Positions 52,342 through 61,856 of a stretch of 64,000 nt of DNA are shown piece after piece. A model generated the notes under the pieces. The model did no database searches and was not told the origin of the DNA. It worked only from the letters and a program-made list of their open reading frames with translations. The stretch lies in assembly GCF_018417635.1 (NCBI RefSeq), contig NZ_CP071007.1, positions 2,294,501 through 2,358,500 on the forward strand. Reading direction: 5' to 3'. This DNA is from Pseudomonas sp. SORT22. GTDB taxonomy: Bacteria > Pseudomonadota > Gammaproteobacteria > Pseudomonadales > Pseudomonadaceae. A program made the translations under genes and the position numbers. Positions within the stretch are counted from its first letter, which is position 1, and every line of letters begins with the position of its first letter.

Positions 52342-54501
52342 TTGAATTTCGTGCCTCGGGCAACATCCGTTTTATCCAAATCTTCGACCAAAGTAGTAGG
52401 CAAGGACTGGAAGCTGGCCAGCGTCGGCGCCGCCCTGTTGAGCCTGGCGCCGCTGGCCCAGGCCGAAGACGCCACACAGACTGAAAAACGCCTGGAGACG
52501 GTTACCGTCCAGGCCGCCAAAGCCACCCCGGTAGAAGCGGCGCAGGCGCAACTGGACGAGATCCCCGGCGGTACCGGGCTGGTCCAGCAGGCCGAGGTGG
52601 AGAAGGGCCGCTCAGCCACCCTCGAAGACACCCTGGCCTATCAGCCGGGGGTGTATGCGCAGGCGGCCGGCGGCAACGATGCGATCAAGATTTCCATTCG
52701 CGGCTCGGGCGCCAACACATCGCCTGGCTACTTTCGCGAAGGCACCAAGTTTCTCTTCGACGGCCTGGCCCTGACTGGCGCCGGTGGCACGCCCTACGAG
52801 CTGCTCGACACCCAGGGCCTGAGCTACACCGAGGTACTGCGCGGTGCCAACGCCTTCGAATACGGCGCCTTGTCGCTGGGCGGGGCGATCAACTTCGTTA
52901 CCAACTCCGGCCTCACTGCGCCGGGCAACCGCATCAAGGTCGAAGGCGGCAGTTTCGGCTGGCAGAAGCAGACCCTCAGCACCGGTGGCGTGGCTGGCAA
53001 TGCCGACTACTTCATCAGTGTCGACAACTCCAAGCGCGACGGTTACCAGGACTTCACCTTCACCAAGGCCAAGGGCGTGGTGAGCAACTTCGGCTACCGC
53101 TTCAACCCCAAGCTGGAAACCCGCCTGTACATCCGCTACCGCGAGGAATACCACGAAAACTCCGGGGCCCTGACCCTGGCGCAACTGAAGAAGAACTCCT
53201 CGCAAACCAACCCCAGCACCCGCGCCACCCGCGGCGACTCGACCAAGGAAGGCTCGACCTGGGTCGGCAGCAAGACCACCTACACCTTCGATGACGATTC
53301 GACCCTGGTGGCCGGGCTGGTCTATCACAACTACCCGCAGATCCTCAGCAAGAAGAGCACGGTCAACCCCAACTACTGGGACTGGCGCGACATCAACTAC
53401 TCGCTCAAGTACACCCGCAGCGACCAGCTGTTTGGCCTGCCGAGCACCACCACGGTCGGCTGGAGCAGCACCCAGCACATCCGCTCCGGGGTGCGCACCT
53501 ACAGCGGCGACAAGGACCTGGGCCGGTTGCAGAAGCAGGTCGAGTACGACGGCTCGTTCGACCATGTGTTCTCGCTGGGCAACGACCTCGGCCTGACCGA
53601 CAACCTGTACCTGTCCACGGGCCTCTCGGCCATTGAGGTCAAGCGCAATGTCGATGTCAATTTCAGCGACCGGCCCAACACCAGCGGCATCCCCAGCCAC
53701 TATCGCTATCAGCAATGGAAACTGGCGCCACGGCTCGGCCTGCGTTACTACCTGACCCCGGACGTGCAGGTGTTCGGCAACGTCAGCCGCTCGATCGACC
53801 CGCCCAGCTCCTGGTCCAGTTCCGGCTCGGGGGTGACCACCAACTTCGCCAAGACCCTGGTGCCACAAAGCGCCAACACGGTTGAACTGGGGATTCGCGG
53901 GCGTTCGGAGATTTTCGACGGCAGCCTGACCCTGTACAAATCGTGGATCAAGGACGAGCTGCTCAACGTCGAAATCCTCCCGGCCACCAACACTTCGGCT
54001 GCCGTGGTCTCGACCTCCAACGCCAGCCCGACCATCCACCAGGGCATCGAGGCGGGGCTGACCACCAAGCTCTGGCAACGCGATAACGGCGATGTGCTGA
54101 GCTGGCGCCAGGCCTACACCCTCAACGACTTTCACTACCGCAACGACCCGCTGTTCAGCAAGAACGAGCTGCCGGGCCTGCCCAAGCACATCTACCAGGG
54201 CGAGCTGTTCTACCAGTACGCCAACGGCTTTTACGCCGGGATCAACGTGCGCTCGGCATCGAGCACGGCGGTGGACTACGCCAACAGCTTCTACGCGCCG
54301 TCTTACACCCTGTGGGGCGCACGCTTGGGCTATGACGCGCCGAACAAGACCTGGCAGGTGTACCTGGACCTGAAGAACCTCACCGACAAGGACTACGTCA
54401 CCGCCCTGGTGCCCAGCTACGACGCCAAGGGCCAGGACACCGCCTCGCTGTACCCGGGTGACGGCTTCGGCGCCTACACCGGGATTGCCTACAACTTTTG
54501 A
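52342..54501 (+). CDS. TonB-dependent outer-membrane receptor
   Basis: A 719-residue receptor. I take TTG 52342 as start because GGGGAG lies 7 bases upstream; the frame is open further. A signal peptide ends at LAPLAQAED. The plug domain (LEDTLAYQPGVYAQAAGG, SIRGSGANTSPGYFREGTKF, TEVLRGANAFEYGALSLGGA) is followed by a 22-strand-type barrel ending in Phe (GIAYNF). It imports a scarce ligand through the outer membrane with TonB energy. The next genes are an ABC importer and flavin monooxygenases, so the ligand is probably an organosulfur or organonitrogen compound rather than a siderophore. Inferred. Confidence 0.85.
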   Translation: MNFVPRATSVLSKSSTKVVGKDWKLASVGAALLSLAPLAQAEDATQTEKRLETVTVQAAKATPVEAAQAQLDEIPGGTGLVQQAEVEKGRSATLEDTLAYQPGVYAQAAGGNDAIKISIRGSGANTSPGYFREGTKFLFDGLALTGAGGTPYELLDTQGLSYTEVLRGANAFEYGALSLGGAINFVTNSGLTAPGNRIKVEGGSFGWQKQTLSTGGVAGNADYFISVDNSKRDGYQDFTFTKAKGVVSNFGYRFNPKLETRLYIRYREEYHENSGALTLAQLKKNSSQTNPSTRATRGDSTKEGSTWVGSKTTYTFDDDSTLVAGLVYHNYPQILSKKSTVNPNYWDWRDINYSLKYTRSDQLFGLPSTTTVGWSSTQHIRSGVRTYSGDKDLGRLQKQVEYDGSFDHVFSLGNDLGLTDNLYLSTGLSAIEVKRNVDVNFSDRPNTSGIPSHYRYQQWKLAPRLGLRYYLTPDVQVFGNVSRSIDPPSSWSSSGSGVTTNFAKTLVPQSANTVELGIRGRSEIFDGSLTLYKSWIKDELLNVEILPATNTSAAVVSTSNASPTIHQGIEAGLTTKLWQRDNGDVLSWRQAYTLNDFHYRNDPLFSKNELPGLPKHIYQGELFYQYANGFYAGINVRSASSTAVDYANSFYAPSYTLWGARLGYDAPNKTWQVYLDLKNLTDKDYVTALVPSYDAKGQDTASLYPGDGFGAYTGIAYNF

Positions 54502-54545
54502 GCCAGGGGCGGGTGCCGTTCGCGCGGCACCTGCAGGAGAACCGC

Positions 54546-56261
54546 ATGAGAGTAATCGCAAGGCTGGGCGCGCCCGCCGTGCTTGGCGCGCTGCTGGCCC
54601 TGGGCGCCTGCAAGCCGGTGGAGCAATCGCCGGGGCAGGGCAGCAGTGGCATCGACGGCACGCTGCACAACGGCACCCTCAGCTATGGCGCGCAGGACTA
54701 TTACGAGGCCGCCCCGGGCAAGCCCGGTGGCACCCTGCGGGTGTCGACGGCCTCCGACACCACGACGCTGGACGTGCATTCGATTTCCCACGGCAATGTG
54801 CAGTGGCTGGGGCGCATTCTGTTCGACTGCCTGCTGTACCAGGACGAGCAGGGCAATATCTCGCCGTGGCTGGCCAAGTCCTGGGAGATCTCCGACGACG
54901 GCAAGACCTACACCTTTCACCTGCGCGACGACGTGACCTTCAGCGATGGCGAGAAATTCAACGCCCGTGCCGTGCAGGTCAACCTTGAACACATGCGCGA
55001 CCCGGCGACCAAGTCGCCGCTGGCCGCTGCCTACATCGCCCCATATGTCGACGGGCGCATCGTCGATGAGTACACCTTCGAAGCGCACTTGCGCGAGCCG
55101 TATTCGCCGTTCCTCGATGTGCTGGCGCAGTCGTGGCTGAGCATGATCTCGCCCCGGCAGATCCTCGAAGCGCCGAAGACCATCGCCGAGCACCCGATTG
55201 GCTCCGGGCCCTTCGTGCTGGAAAGCTACACCCGCGACCAGGGCGCCAACTTCGTCAAGCGCAAGGGCTACAACTGGGCGCCCGCAGTCACCCGCCACCA
55301 GGGCGAGGCCTACCTCGATCGCCTGGAGCTGAGCATCGTCCCCGAGCCGATGATCCGCTTCAGTACCCTGGAAGCCGGCCAGTCGGACTTCACCGTCGAC
55401 GCCCCGACCCAGAACGCCCGGGCTATCCGTGACAACCCGGACTTGCAGATGCGCAGCCGCATTCGCAAGGCCAACCCGTTTCGCAGCCTGACCTTCAACG
55501 TCGAGCGCTTTCCCTTCGACGACGTGCAGGTGCGCCGCGCCGTGGCCAAGGCCATCGACCGCGACGGCCTGGCCTGGATCACCGGTTTTGGCGAGTACCT
55601 GGCCAAGGGTGATTTTCTTGCCGCCAACACCCGCTACTACGACCCGGCATTCAAGGATGTACTGGCCTATGACGTCGCCGAGGCCAACCGCATTCTCGAC
55701 CAGGCCGGCTGGAGTGAGCGCGACGCCGAGGGTTACCGGGTCAAGAACGGCCAGCGCCTGGCCGCGCACCTGCTGACCTACGAAACCGCGGCCTACCCGA
55801 GCAGCATCGCCGTGGCCATCCAGGCCGACCTGAAGAAGATCGGCCTCAAGATCGACATCGACCTGCTGCCCCTGGCCCAGGTCACCCAGCGCCGTTACGC
55901 CAGTGATTTCCAGCTGATCGGCGGCGGTTACTGGCACACCAACACCCCCGATGGCCTGTACATCCTCTATCACAGCCAGGCAATCAGCACCGCCAAGCTG
56001 ATCGGCCAAAACGCCGGGCGCTTTCGCGATGCCGAGCTCGACCGGGTGCTCAGCGCAGCGCGGCAGACTACCGACCCGGTGGCGCTGAACGACCTCTACC
56101 GCATTGCCCAGCAGCGCCTGGCGCAGACCATCCCGGCGGTGCCGGTGTTCGAGAGCCATGTGCTGCTGGCCTACCGCAAGCAGGTCAAGGGGCTGATTTT
56201 CGACACTTCGCACAACACCCCGTTTTTCACCAGTGTCTGGCTCGACCCGGAGGGCAAATGA
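54546..56261 (+). CDS. Peptide/nickel-type ABC substrate-binding lipoprotein
   Basis: A 571-residue family-5 binding protein. Start ATG 54546 has AGGAGA upstream; the signal ends in LLALGACKP, a lipobox (LGAC). The mature chain shows GGTLRVSTASDTTTLDVHSI, WLAKSWEISDDGKTYTFHLR, HPIGSGPFVLESYTR and DVQVRRAVAKAIDRDGLAWI. Its stop overlaps the permease start. With 56258-63514 it forms a complete DppABCDF-like importer. The ligand is unknown. Confidence 0.87.
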   Translation: MRVIARLGAPAVLGALLALGACKPVEQSPGQGSSGIDGTLHNGTLSYGAQDYYEAAPGKPGGTLRVSTASDTTTLDVHSISHGNVQWLGRILFDCLLYQDEQGNISPWLAKSWEISDDGKTYTFHLRDDVTFSDGEKFNARAVQVNLEHMRDPATKSPLAAAYIAPYVDGRIVDEYTFEAHLREPYSPFLDVLAQSWLSMISPRQILEAPKTIAEHPIGSGPFVLESYTRDQGANFVKRKGYNWAPAVTRHQGEAYLDRLELSIVPEPMIRFSTLEAGQSDFTVDAPTQNARAIRDNPDLQMRSRIRKANPFRSLTFNVERFPFDDVQVRRAVAKAIDRDGLAWITGFGEYLAKGDFLAANTRYYDPAFKDVLAYDVAEANRILDQAGWSERDAEGYRVKNGQRLAAHLLTYETAAYPSSIAVAIQADLKKIGLKIDIDLLPLAQVTQRRYASDFQLIGGGYWHTNTPDGLYILYHSQAISTAKLIGQNAGRFRDAELDRVLSAARQTTDPVALNDLYRIAQQRLAQTIPAVPVFESHVLLAYRKQVKGLIFDTSHNTPFFTSVWLDPEGK

Positions 56262-57190
56262 CTAGCTTGCAACGATTGGCCTGGCGCCTGCTGGCCGGCA
56301 TCGGCGTGCTTTGGGGCGCGGCGACCCTGACTTTCCTGGCCATCAACCTCAGCGCCGGCGACCCGGCCCTGGCGATTCTCGGCGGCCCCGACGCCATGCC
56401 CAGCGCCGAGCTGATTGCCCAGGTGCGCGCCGAATACGGCCTCGACCAGCCGTTGTGGGTGCAGTACGGGCAGTACCTGGCGCGCCTGGCCCAGGGCGAT
56501 CTGGGCGAGTCGTACCGTTTGCGCATCCCGGTGCTGCAGGTGATCGGCAGCCAGCTGGGCGCCACCGTGCAGCTGTCGCTGGCCGCCGCCTTGCTGTCGA
56601 TTGTGCTGGCGGTGAGCTGCGCGGTGCTCACCGCCAACCGGCCGCGCTGGGTGCGCTCGCTGGTGTCCGGCACTGAACTGGTGCTGTCGTCGGCGCCGTC
56701 GTTCGTGATCGGCATCGTGCTGTTGCTGGTGTTTTCGTTCGGCTGGCACCTGCTGCCGCCATCCGGTTCCAACAGCTGGCAGGCGCTGATTCTGCCGAGC
56801 CTGGCCCTGGCCCTGCCGATTGCCGCGGTGCTGACCCAGGTTCTGCGCCAGGAGCTGGAAGACATCCTCGAACAGCCGTTTATCGCCATGGCCCGCGCCC
56901 GCGGCATGTCCGAGACCGGCGTGCGCCTCAAGCATGCCTTGCGCCATGCCCTGGTGCCGCTGGTGACGTTGTCGGGCTTTGTTTTCGCCAGCTTGCTGGG
57001 CGGTGCGGTGATCATCGAAATGCTCTTCGCCCGCCAGGGCATCGGCCGCTTGATGCTCGACGCCGCAGTCACCAAGGACATGCCCTTGCTGCTGGGCATC
57101 ACCCTGCTGGCGGCGGCGATTTATGTGCTCGTCAACTTTCTCGTCGACCTGATCAACCACTGGGTCGACCCGCGCAGCAAAAGCCTATGA
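56258..57190 (+). CDS. ABC permease, DppB-like
   Basis: A 310-residue inner-membrane permease of the dipeptide/nickel family: six helices, DLGESYRL near residue 80, and the ATPase-docking EAA-like motif in MARARGMSETGVRLKHALRH. GGAVIIEMLFARQGIGRLML closes the family pattern. It begins 4 bases inside the binding-protein gene. Its partner permease lies about 3.8 kb downstream, after three oxidoreductase genes, an unusual separation. Confidence 0.87.
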   Translation: MTSLQRLAWRLLAGIGVLWGAATLTFLAINLSAGDPALAILGGPDAMPSAELIAQVRAEYGLDQPLWVQYGQYLARLAQGDLGESYRLRIPVLQVIGSQLGATVQLSLAAALLSIVLAVSCAVLTANRPRWVRSLVSGTELVLSSAPSFVIGIVLLLVFSFGWHLLPPSGSNSWQALILPSLALALPIAAVLTQVLRQELEDILEQPFIAMARARGMSETGVRLKHALRHALVPLVTLSGFVFASLLGGAVIIEMLFARQGIGRLMLDAAVTKDMPLLLGITLLAAAIYVLVNFLVDLINHWVDPRSKSL

Positions 57191-57212
57191 ACCCGAATTT
57201 CAAGGACCAGCC

Positions 57213-58496
57213 ATGAGTGCCCATGAACTGCCAACAGCCCTGGCTGCGAACTACGCAGGCCAGGACTACGTTAACCTGCAGGCGCGTTTTGCCCCGGTGT
57301 TTGCCCGCATTGCCGAAGGTGCGGTCGAGCGCGAGCAGCAGCGCACCCTGGCCCATGAGCCGGTGGCCTGGCTACGCGAAGCCGGCTTTGGCGCCCTGCG
57401 CGTGCCCCAGGCATTGAACGGCGCCCAGGCCAGCCTGCCGGTGCTGTTTCGCCTGCTGATCGACCTGGCCGAAGCCGACTCCAACCTGCCGCAAATCTTT
57501 CGCGCCCACTTCGGTTTTGTCGAAGGCCGGCTGTCCAGTGGCGATGCCGCTTCGCAACAGCACTGGCTGGCCAAGGTGGCGGCGGGGCAGTTGTGGGGCG
57601 CGGCCATGGCCGAACGCACCGACACCACCGGCAATTCGGTGCGCCTGCGCGCTGCCGACCCGCAGGCGCCCGAGGCCGGCTGGCTGCTGCACGGTGAGAA
57701 GTACTACTGCACTGGCGCCATCTATGCCGACTGGGTGGCGGCGGTGGCCATGCTCGACGAGGATTTTGTCAGCGTGGTGGTGCCGACCACGGCGCCAGGG
57801 GTCAGCCTGGAAGATGACTGGGACGGTTTCGGCCAGCGCCTGAGCGGCAGCGGCACTACCCGTTTTGCCAATGTCGCGGTGCCGCCGCAGCAGGTGCTGC
57901 GGCGCTTCAAGCCCGGCGAGCTGCGCGCCGAATCCTACCTGTCGGCCTTCTACCAGCTGTACCACCTGGCGACCCTGGCCGGTATCGCCCGCGCCGCGCA
58001 GCGCGATGCCGTGGCCTTCGTCCAGGGCCGCACCCGCGCCTTTGGCGTGCCGGGCCAGTCCAGCCCCAAGGACGACCCGCTGGTGCAGCGGGTGATCGGT
58101 CGTCTGTCGAGCCTGGCCTATGCCGCCCAGGCCCTGGTGCTGGATGTCGCCCAGGTGCTGCAGACCGTGCATGAAGCCGAGCTCGACGGTTCGATTGGCG
58201 AGGAGCACTACGTCGAGGCCGACATTCGCACCTACCAGGCCCAGCAGATCGTTCTCGAGCAGGTGCTCGAAGCCACCACCTTGCTGTTTGAAGTCGGCGG
58301 CGCCTCGGCCACCAGCCAGGCCCGGCGCCTCGACCGGCATTGGCGCAATGCCCGCACCCTGGCCTCGCACAACCCGGCGATCTACCGCGAGCGGGCGCTG
58401 GGCAATTACTACCTCAACGGCATCAGCCCTGGTGCCGCCTGGCGCCAGTTGCACGCCCAGGACAACGCCGCCCGCGATGAAGCCAGCGCGGTCTGA
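57213..58496 (+). CDS. Acyl-CoA-dehydrogenase-fold flavin monooxygenase (DszC/SfnB-like)
   Basis: A 427-residue protein of the acyl-CoA dehydrogenase fold. It lacks the usual catalytic Glu loop and instead has the C-terminal HWRNARTLASHNPAIYRERA block typical of DszC-like S-oxygenases and SfnB. Earlier blocks are AEADSNLPQIFRAHFGFVEG, GAAMAERTDTTGNSVRLRA, GEKYYCTGAIYADW and RLSGSGTTRFANVAVP. Such enzymes use FMNH2 and O2 to oxidise a sulfur or nitrogen atom. A second member starts at 63541. Confidence 0.83.
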   Translation: MSAHELPTALAANYAGQDYVNLQARFAPVFARIAEGAVEREQQRTLAHEPVAWLREAGFGALRVPQALNGAQASLPVLFRLLIDLAEADSNLPQIFRAHFGFVEGRLSSGDAASQQHWLAKVAAGQLWGAAMAERTDTTGNSVRLRAADPQAPEAGWLLHGEKYYCTGAIYADWVAAVAMLDEDFVSVVVPTTAPGVSLEDDWDGFGQRLSGSGTTRFANVAVPPQQVLRRFKPGELRAESYLSAFYQLYHLATLAGIARAAQRDAVAFVQGRTRAFGVPGQSSPKDDPLVQRVIGRLSSLAYAAQALVLDVAQVLQTVHEAELDGSIGEEHYVEADIRTYQAQQIVLEQVLEATTLLFEVGGASATSQARRLDRHWRNARTLASHNPAIYRERALGNYYLNGISPGAAWRQLHAQDNAARDEASAV

Positions 58497-58515
58497 CCCC
58501 ACTCAAGGAGTTGCC

Positions 58516-59859
58516 ATGAGCCAGCCTGCAAAACACATGAGCATCGGCATGAACATCCTCGGTTTCGGCGCCCACTCCGGTGCCTGGCGCCAGGCCGAGG
58601 TGCCGGCCAATGCCTATCTCGATCACCAGTACTACAGCAACATCGCGCGCATCGCCGAACGCGGCAAGCTCGATGCGATCTTCCTCGCCGACGGCCCGGC
58701 GCTGATCGGCGATGTTGGCCAGCATCCGGCCGGGCGCCTGGAACCTACCGTGCTGCTCACCGCCGTGGCCCTGGCCACCCGCCATATCGGCGTGATCGCC
58801 ACCGCTTCGAGCAGCTATAACGACCCGTATAACCTGGCCCGGCGCTTCAGTTCGCTGGACCATATCAGCGGCGGCCGCGCGGCCTGGAACGTGGTCACCA
58901 ATGCCGGTGATGCCGCCGCGCAAAACTTCGGCCTGGCCGGTGCGCCGCGGCACGTCGACCGTTATGCCCGGGCCGATGAGTTCATCGATGTCACCCTCAA
59001 ATTGTGGGACAGCTGGGAAGATGACGCGGTGATCGGCGATGCCCGCCGTGGGCGTTTTGCCGACCCGGCCAAGGTGCATGCCATCGACTTTGTCGGCGAG
59101 CACTTCTCGGTCAAGGGCCCGCTCAACCTGCCGCGCTCGCCCCAGGGTCGGCCGGTGCTGGTGCAGGCCGGGTCTTCCGAAGGCGGCAAGGCCCTCGGCT
59201 CGCGCTATGCCGATGCGATCTTCACCACCCAGACCACCCTGGTCGACGGCCAGGCGTTCTATCAGGAAATGAAACAGCGCGCCCGCCAGTGGGGGCGCAA
59301 CCCCGAGCACCTGAAAATCATGCCGGGGCTGTCGACGGTAATCGGCAGCAGCGAGGCCGAGGCCCAGGCGCGTTTCGACGAGCTCAACGCCTGGTACGGC
59401 GAAGAAGGGCTGATCAACCAGGTGGCGGCGCGGGTGGGCCTGGCGGTCAGCGAGCTGCAGCTGGATGCGCCGTTGCCCTGGGAGCGGATTGGCCCGGTGG
59501 CGGATTTCGAGCGCGGCTCCCACGGTTTTCTCGAAGCTCAGTTGAACCTGGCGCGGCGCGAGAACCTGACCATCCGCGAACTGTCGCGGCGCATCCTGGT
59601 CGGCCACCGGCTGATCGTCGGCACCCCGGAACAGGTCGCCGACAGCCTCGAGCACTGGTTCCGTGCCGGCGCTGCCGATGGCTTCAACATCATGCCGGAC
59701 ATGTTCCCCTCCGGCGTCGAGGTGTTCGTCGACCAGGTGGTGCCGCTGCTGCAAAAACGCGGGGTGTTCCGCCATGAGTACCAGGGCAGCACCTTGCGCG
59801 AGCACCTGGGCCTGCCGTACCCGGCCAGCCAGTACCAGCGCGCCGCCGAAGCGGTTTGA
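58516..59859 (+). CDS. FMNH2-dependent monooxygenase, NtaA/DszA family
   Basis: A 447-residue luciferase-like monooxygenase starting at ATG 58516 with AAGGAG upstream. Signs: GKLDAIFLADGPALIGD, ASSSYNDPYNLARRFSSLDH, ISGGRAAWNVVTNAGDAAAQ, VLVQAGSSEGGKALGSRYAD and DGFNIMPDMFPSG. It would cleave a C-S or C-N bond with FMNH2. It follows the DszC-like gene by 19 bases, as dszA and dszC sit together in desulfurisation operons. It is a paralogue of the protein at 28857-30218. No flavin reductase is in view. Confidence 0.85.
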   Translation: MSQPAKHMSIGMNILGFGAHSGAWRQAEVPANAYLDHQYYSNIARIAERGKLDAIFLADGPALIGDVGQHPAGRLEPTVLLTAVALATRHIGVIATASSSYNDPYNLARRFSSLDHISGGRAAWNVVTNAGDAAAQNFGLAGAPRHVDRYARADEFIDVTLKLWDSWEDDAVIGDARRGRFADPAKVHAIDFVGEHFSVKGPLNLPRSPQGRPVLVQAGSSEGGKALGSRYADAIFTTQTTLVDGQAFYQEMKQRARQWGRNPEHLKIMPGLSTVIGSSEAEAQARFDELNAWYGEEGLINQVAARVGLAVSELQLDAPLPWERIGPVADFERGSHGFLEAQLNLARRENLTIRELSRRILVGHRLIVGTPEQVADSLEHWFRAGAADGFNIMPDMFPSGVEVFVDQVVPLLQKRGVFRHEYQGSTLREHLGLPYPASQYQRAAEAV

Positions 59860-59886
59860 GCTTTTTACTTTCGATACGGAGCGAGC

Positions 59887-60942
59887 ATGATCAAACGTAG
59901 ATTGGGCCACAGCGACATTCAGGTCAGCGTGCTGGGGCTGGGCAGCATGACCTGGGGCCACCAGAACAGCGAAAGCGATGCCCACCGCCAGCTCGACGCG
60001 GCGCTGGCCGCTGGTATCAACCTGATCGATACCGCCGAGATGTACCCAACGCCGACCCATGGCGAAACCTGGGGCAGCACCGAGCGCTTCATCGGCAGCT
60101 GGCTGGCGAACAGCGGGCGGCGTTCCGAGGTGGTGCTGGCCAGCAAGATCATCGGCCCGGCACGCCAGCCGGGGGCCGGCGCGCATATCCGTGAGGGGCT
60201 TACACGCCACGACCGGGCCAATATCGTCGCCGCCCTGGACGGCAGCCTCAAGCGCCTGCAAACCGATTACCTGGACCTCTACCAACTGCACTGGCCAGAC
60301 CGCACCACCAATATTTTTGGCCAGCGCGAATACCCCTATGTCGAGGATGACCGCGAAACCGTGAGCATCGCCGAGACCTTGCAGGTGCTGGCCGATCAGG
60401 TCGCCGCCGGCAAGATCCGCCATATCGGCGTGTCCAACGAAACCCCGTGGGGCGTGGCCGAGTTTTTGCGCCAGGCGCGTGAGCAGAACCTGCCGCGCAT
60501 CGTCAGCATCCAGAACCCCTATAGCCTGCTCAACCGCCTGTACGAGGGCGGCCTGTCGGAGTTCAGCCAGCGCGACAACATCGGCTTGCTGGCCTATTCG
60601 CCGCTGGCCTTCGGCGCCCTGACCGGAAAGTACCTCAACGGCGCCTTGCCGCAGGGCTCGCGGCTGTCGTCGGTGTACCGCACCTTCAACCGCTACGACA
60701 GCCCCGGCGCTCATCAGGCCATCGCTGCCTATGTGGCGCTGGCGCAGGAGCTTTCGATCAGCCCGGCGCAACTGGCCCTGGCCTATGTGCTCAACAAGCC
60801 GTTTGTCAGCAGCGCACTGACCGGGCAGACCAGCCTGGCGCAACTGGCCGACAACCTCGGCGCATTGCAGGTGAAGCTGGGTAGCGAAGCCTTGGCGCGC
60901 ATCGAGCAGATCCACCGGCAGATCCCTAACCCGGCTCCCTAA
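59887..60942 (+). CDS. Aldo-keto reductase (Tas/YajO-like)
   Basis: A 351-residue NADPH-dependent reductase. The catalytic tetrad is visible: Asp48 and Tyr53 (LIDTAEMYP), Lys87 (LASKIIG) and His135 (YQLHWPDR). GLGSMTWGHQN at the start and HIGVSNETPWGVAEF are typical of the Tas group. It could reduce an aldehyde or ketone released by the monooxygenases. It lies 27 bases after the NtaA-like gene and 23 before the second permease. Confidence 0.85.
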   Translation: MIKRRLGHSDIQVSVLGLGSMTWGHQNSESDAHRQLDAALAAGINLIDTAEMYPTPTHGETWGSTERFIGSWLANSGRRSEVVLASKIIGPARQPGAGAHIREGLTRHDRANIVAALDGSLKRLQTDYLDLYQLHWPDRTTNIFGQREYPYVEDDRETVSIAETLQVLADQVAAGKIRHIGVSNETPWGVAEFLRQAREQNLPRIVSIQNPYSLLNRLYEGGLSEFSQRDNIGLLAYSPLAFGALTGKYLNGALPQGSRLSSVYRTFNRYDSPGAHQAIAAYVALAQELSISPAQLALAYVLNKPFVSSALTGQTSLAQLADNLGALQVKLGSEALARIEQIHRQIPNPAP

Positions 60943-60965
60943 CGTTCAGTTCATGGAGGTGCCCG

Positions 60966-61856
60966 ATGGCGCCGATCAATTCAACGGCAGCGGTGCTGCC
61001 GGTCAGCGGCCTGATCCCGGCCCCGGCGCGTTTTGCCAGGCGCCGGCCACTGGCGGTACGCCCGGGTCTGGTGCTGGCGGCGCTGTTCGTCGTCTTTTTG
61101 CTGCTGGCAGCGCTGCAGCCAGGCTGGCTGGTGGCCGCCGACCCGCTTGATGCCAACGCCCGCCAGGCGTTCCAGCCACCGGCTAGCCTGCACTGGCTGG
61201 GCACTGACGAGAACGGCCGCGACATCCTCGCGCGGCTGGTCTACGCGGTGCGCCCGTCGCTGGTACTGGGCCTGAGTGCCACGGCGCTGGGATTGCTGCT
61301 GGGCACCGTGCTGGGGCTGCTGGCCGGCCTCGGCCCACGGCTGGTCGACGGCGCGGTGATGCGCCTGGTCGATGTGCTGCTGGCCTTTCCCGACCTGTTG
61401 CTGGCGCTGGTGATCATCACCTTTTTTGGCCAGGGCGCGCTCAACACCATCATCGCCGTGGGCATCGCCAGCGTGCCGCGCTATGCGCGCCTGGTGCGGG
61501 CGCAAACCCTGGTGGTGCGCAATGCCGGCTACGTCGAGGCGGCCACGACCCTGGGCCTGCCACGACGGCAGGTGATCTGGCGGCACGTGCTGCCCAATGC
61601 GATCAAACCGATTTTGATTCTCGCCACCATCGGCATCGGCAGCACCATCGTTGCCGGCGCCGCCCTGAGCTTTCTTGGCTTTGGCGCGCCACCGCCGCAG
61701 CCGGAATGGGGCGGCATGCTCGCCATCGGCCGCAACTACCTGGCCAACGCCTGGTGGCTGGTGGCCTGGCCGGCCCTGGCCATCACCCTCACCGTGGTTT
61801 CGATCACCGCCATCGGCCGCGAACTGCTGCGCCGCAACGAAGGTAAACGCCTATGA
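60966..61856 (+). CDS. ABC permease, DppC-like
   Basis: A 296-residue permease. A long cytoplasmic N-terminus leads to six helices with LGTDENGRDILARLVYAVRP, the DppC signature near residue 78, and the docking motif in VEAATTLGLPRRQVIWRHVL. GAALSFLGFGAPPPQPEWGG is also typical. Its stop overlaps the ATPase start by four bases. It pairs with the DppB-like permease at 56258. Confidence 0.87.
   Translation: MAPINSTAAVLPVSGLIPAPARFARRRPLAVRPGLVLAALFVVFLLLAALQPGWLVAADPLDANARQAFQPPASLHWLGTDENGRDILARLVYAVRPSLVLGLSATALGLLLGTVLGLLAGLGPRLVDGAVMRLVDVLLAFPDLLLALVIITFFGQGALNTIIAVGIASVPRYARLVRAQTLVVRNAGYVEAATTLGLPRRQVIWRHVLPNAIKPILILATIGIGSTIVAGAALSFLGFGAPPPQPEWGGMLAIGRNYLANAWWLVAWPALAITLTVVSITAIGRELLRRNEGKRL

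Noticed and set aside
58423..60915. 830-codon minus-strand frame opposite the monooxygenase and aldo-keto reductase genes
   Set aside because: It spans two well-supported plus-strand genes with no domain of its own.
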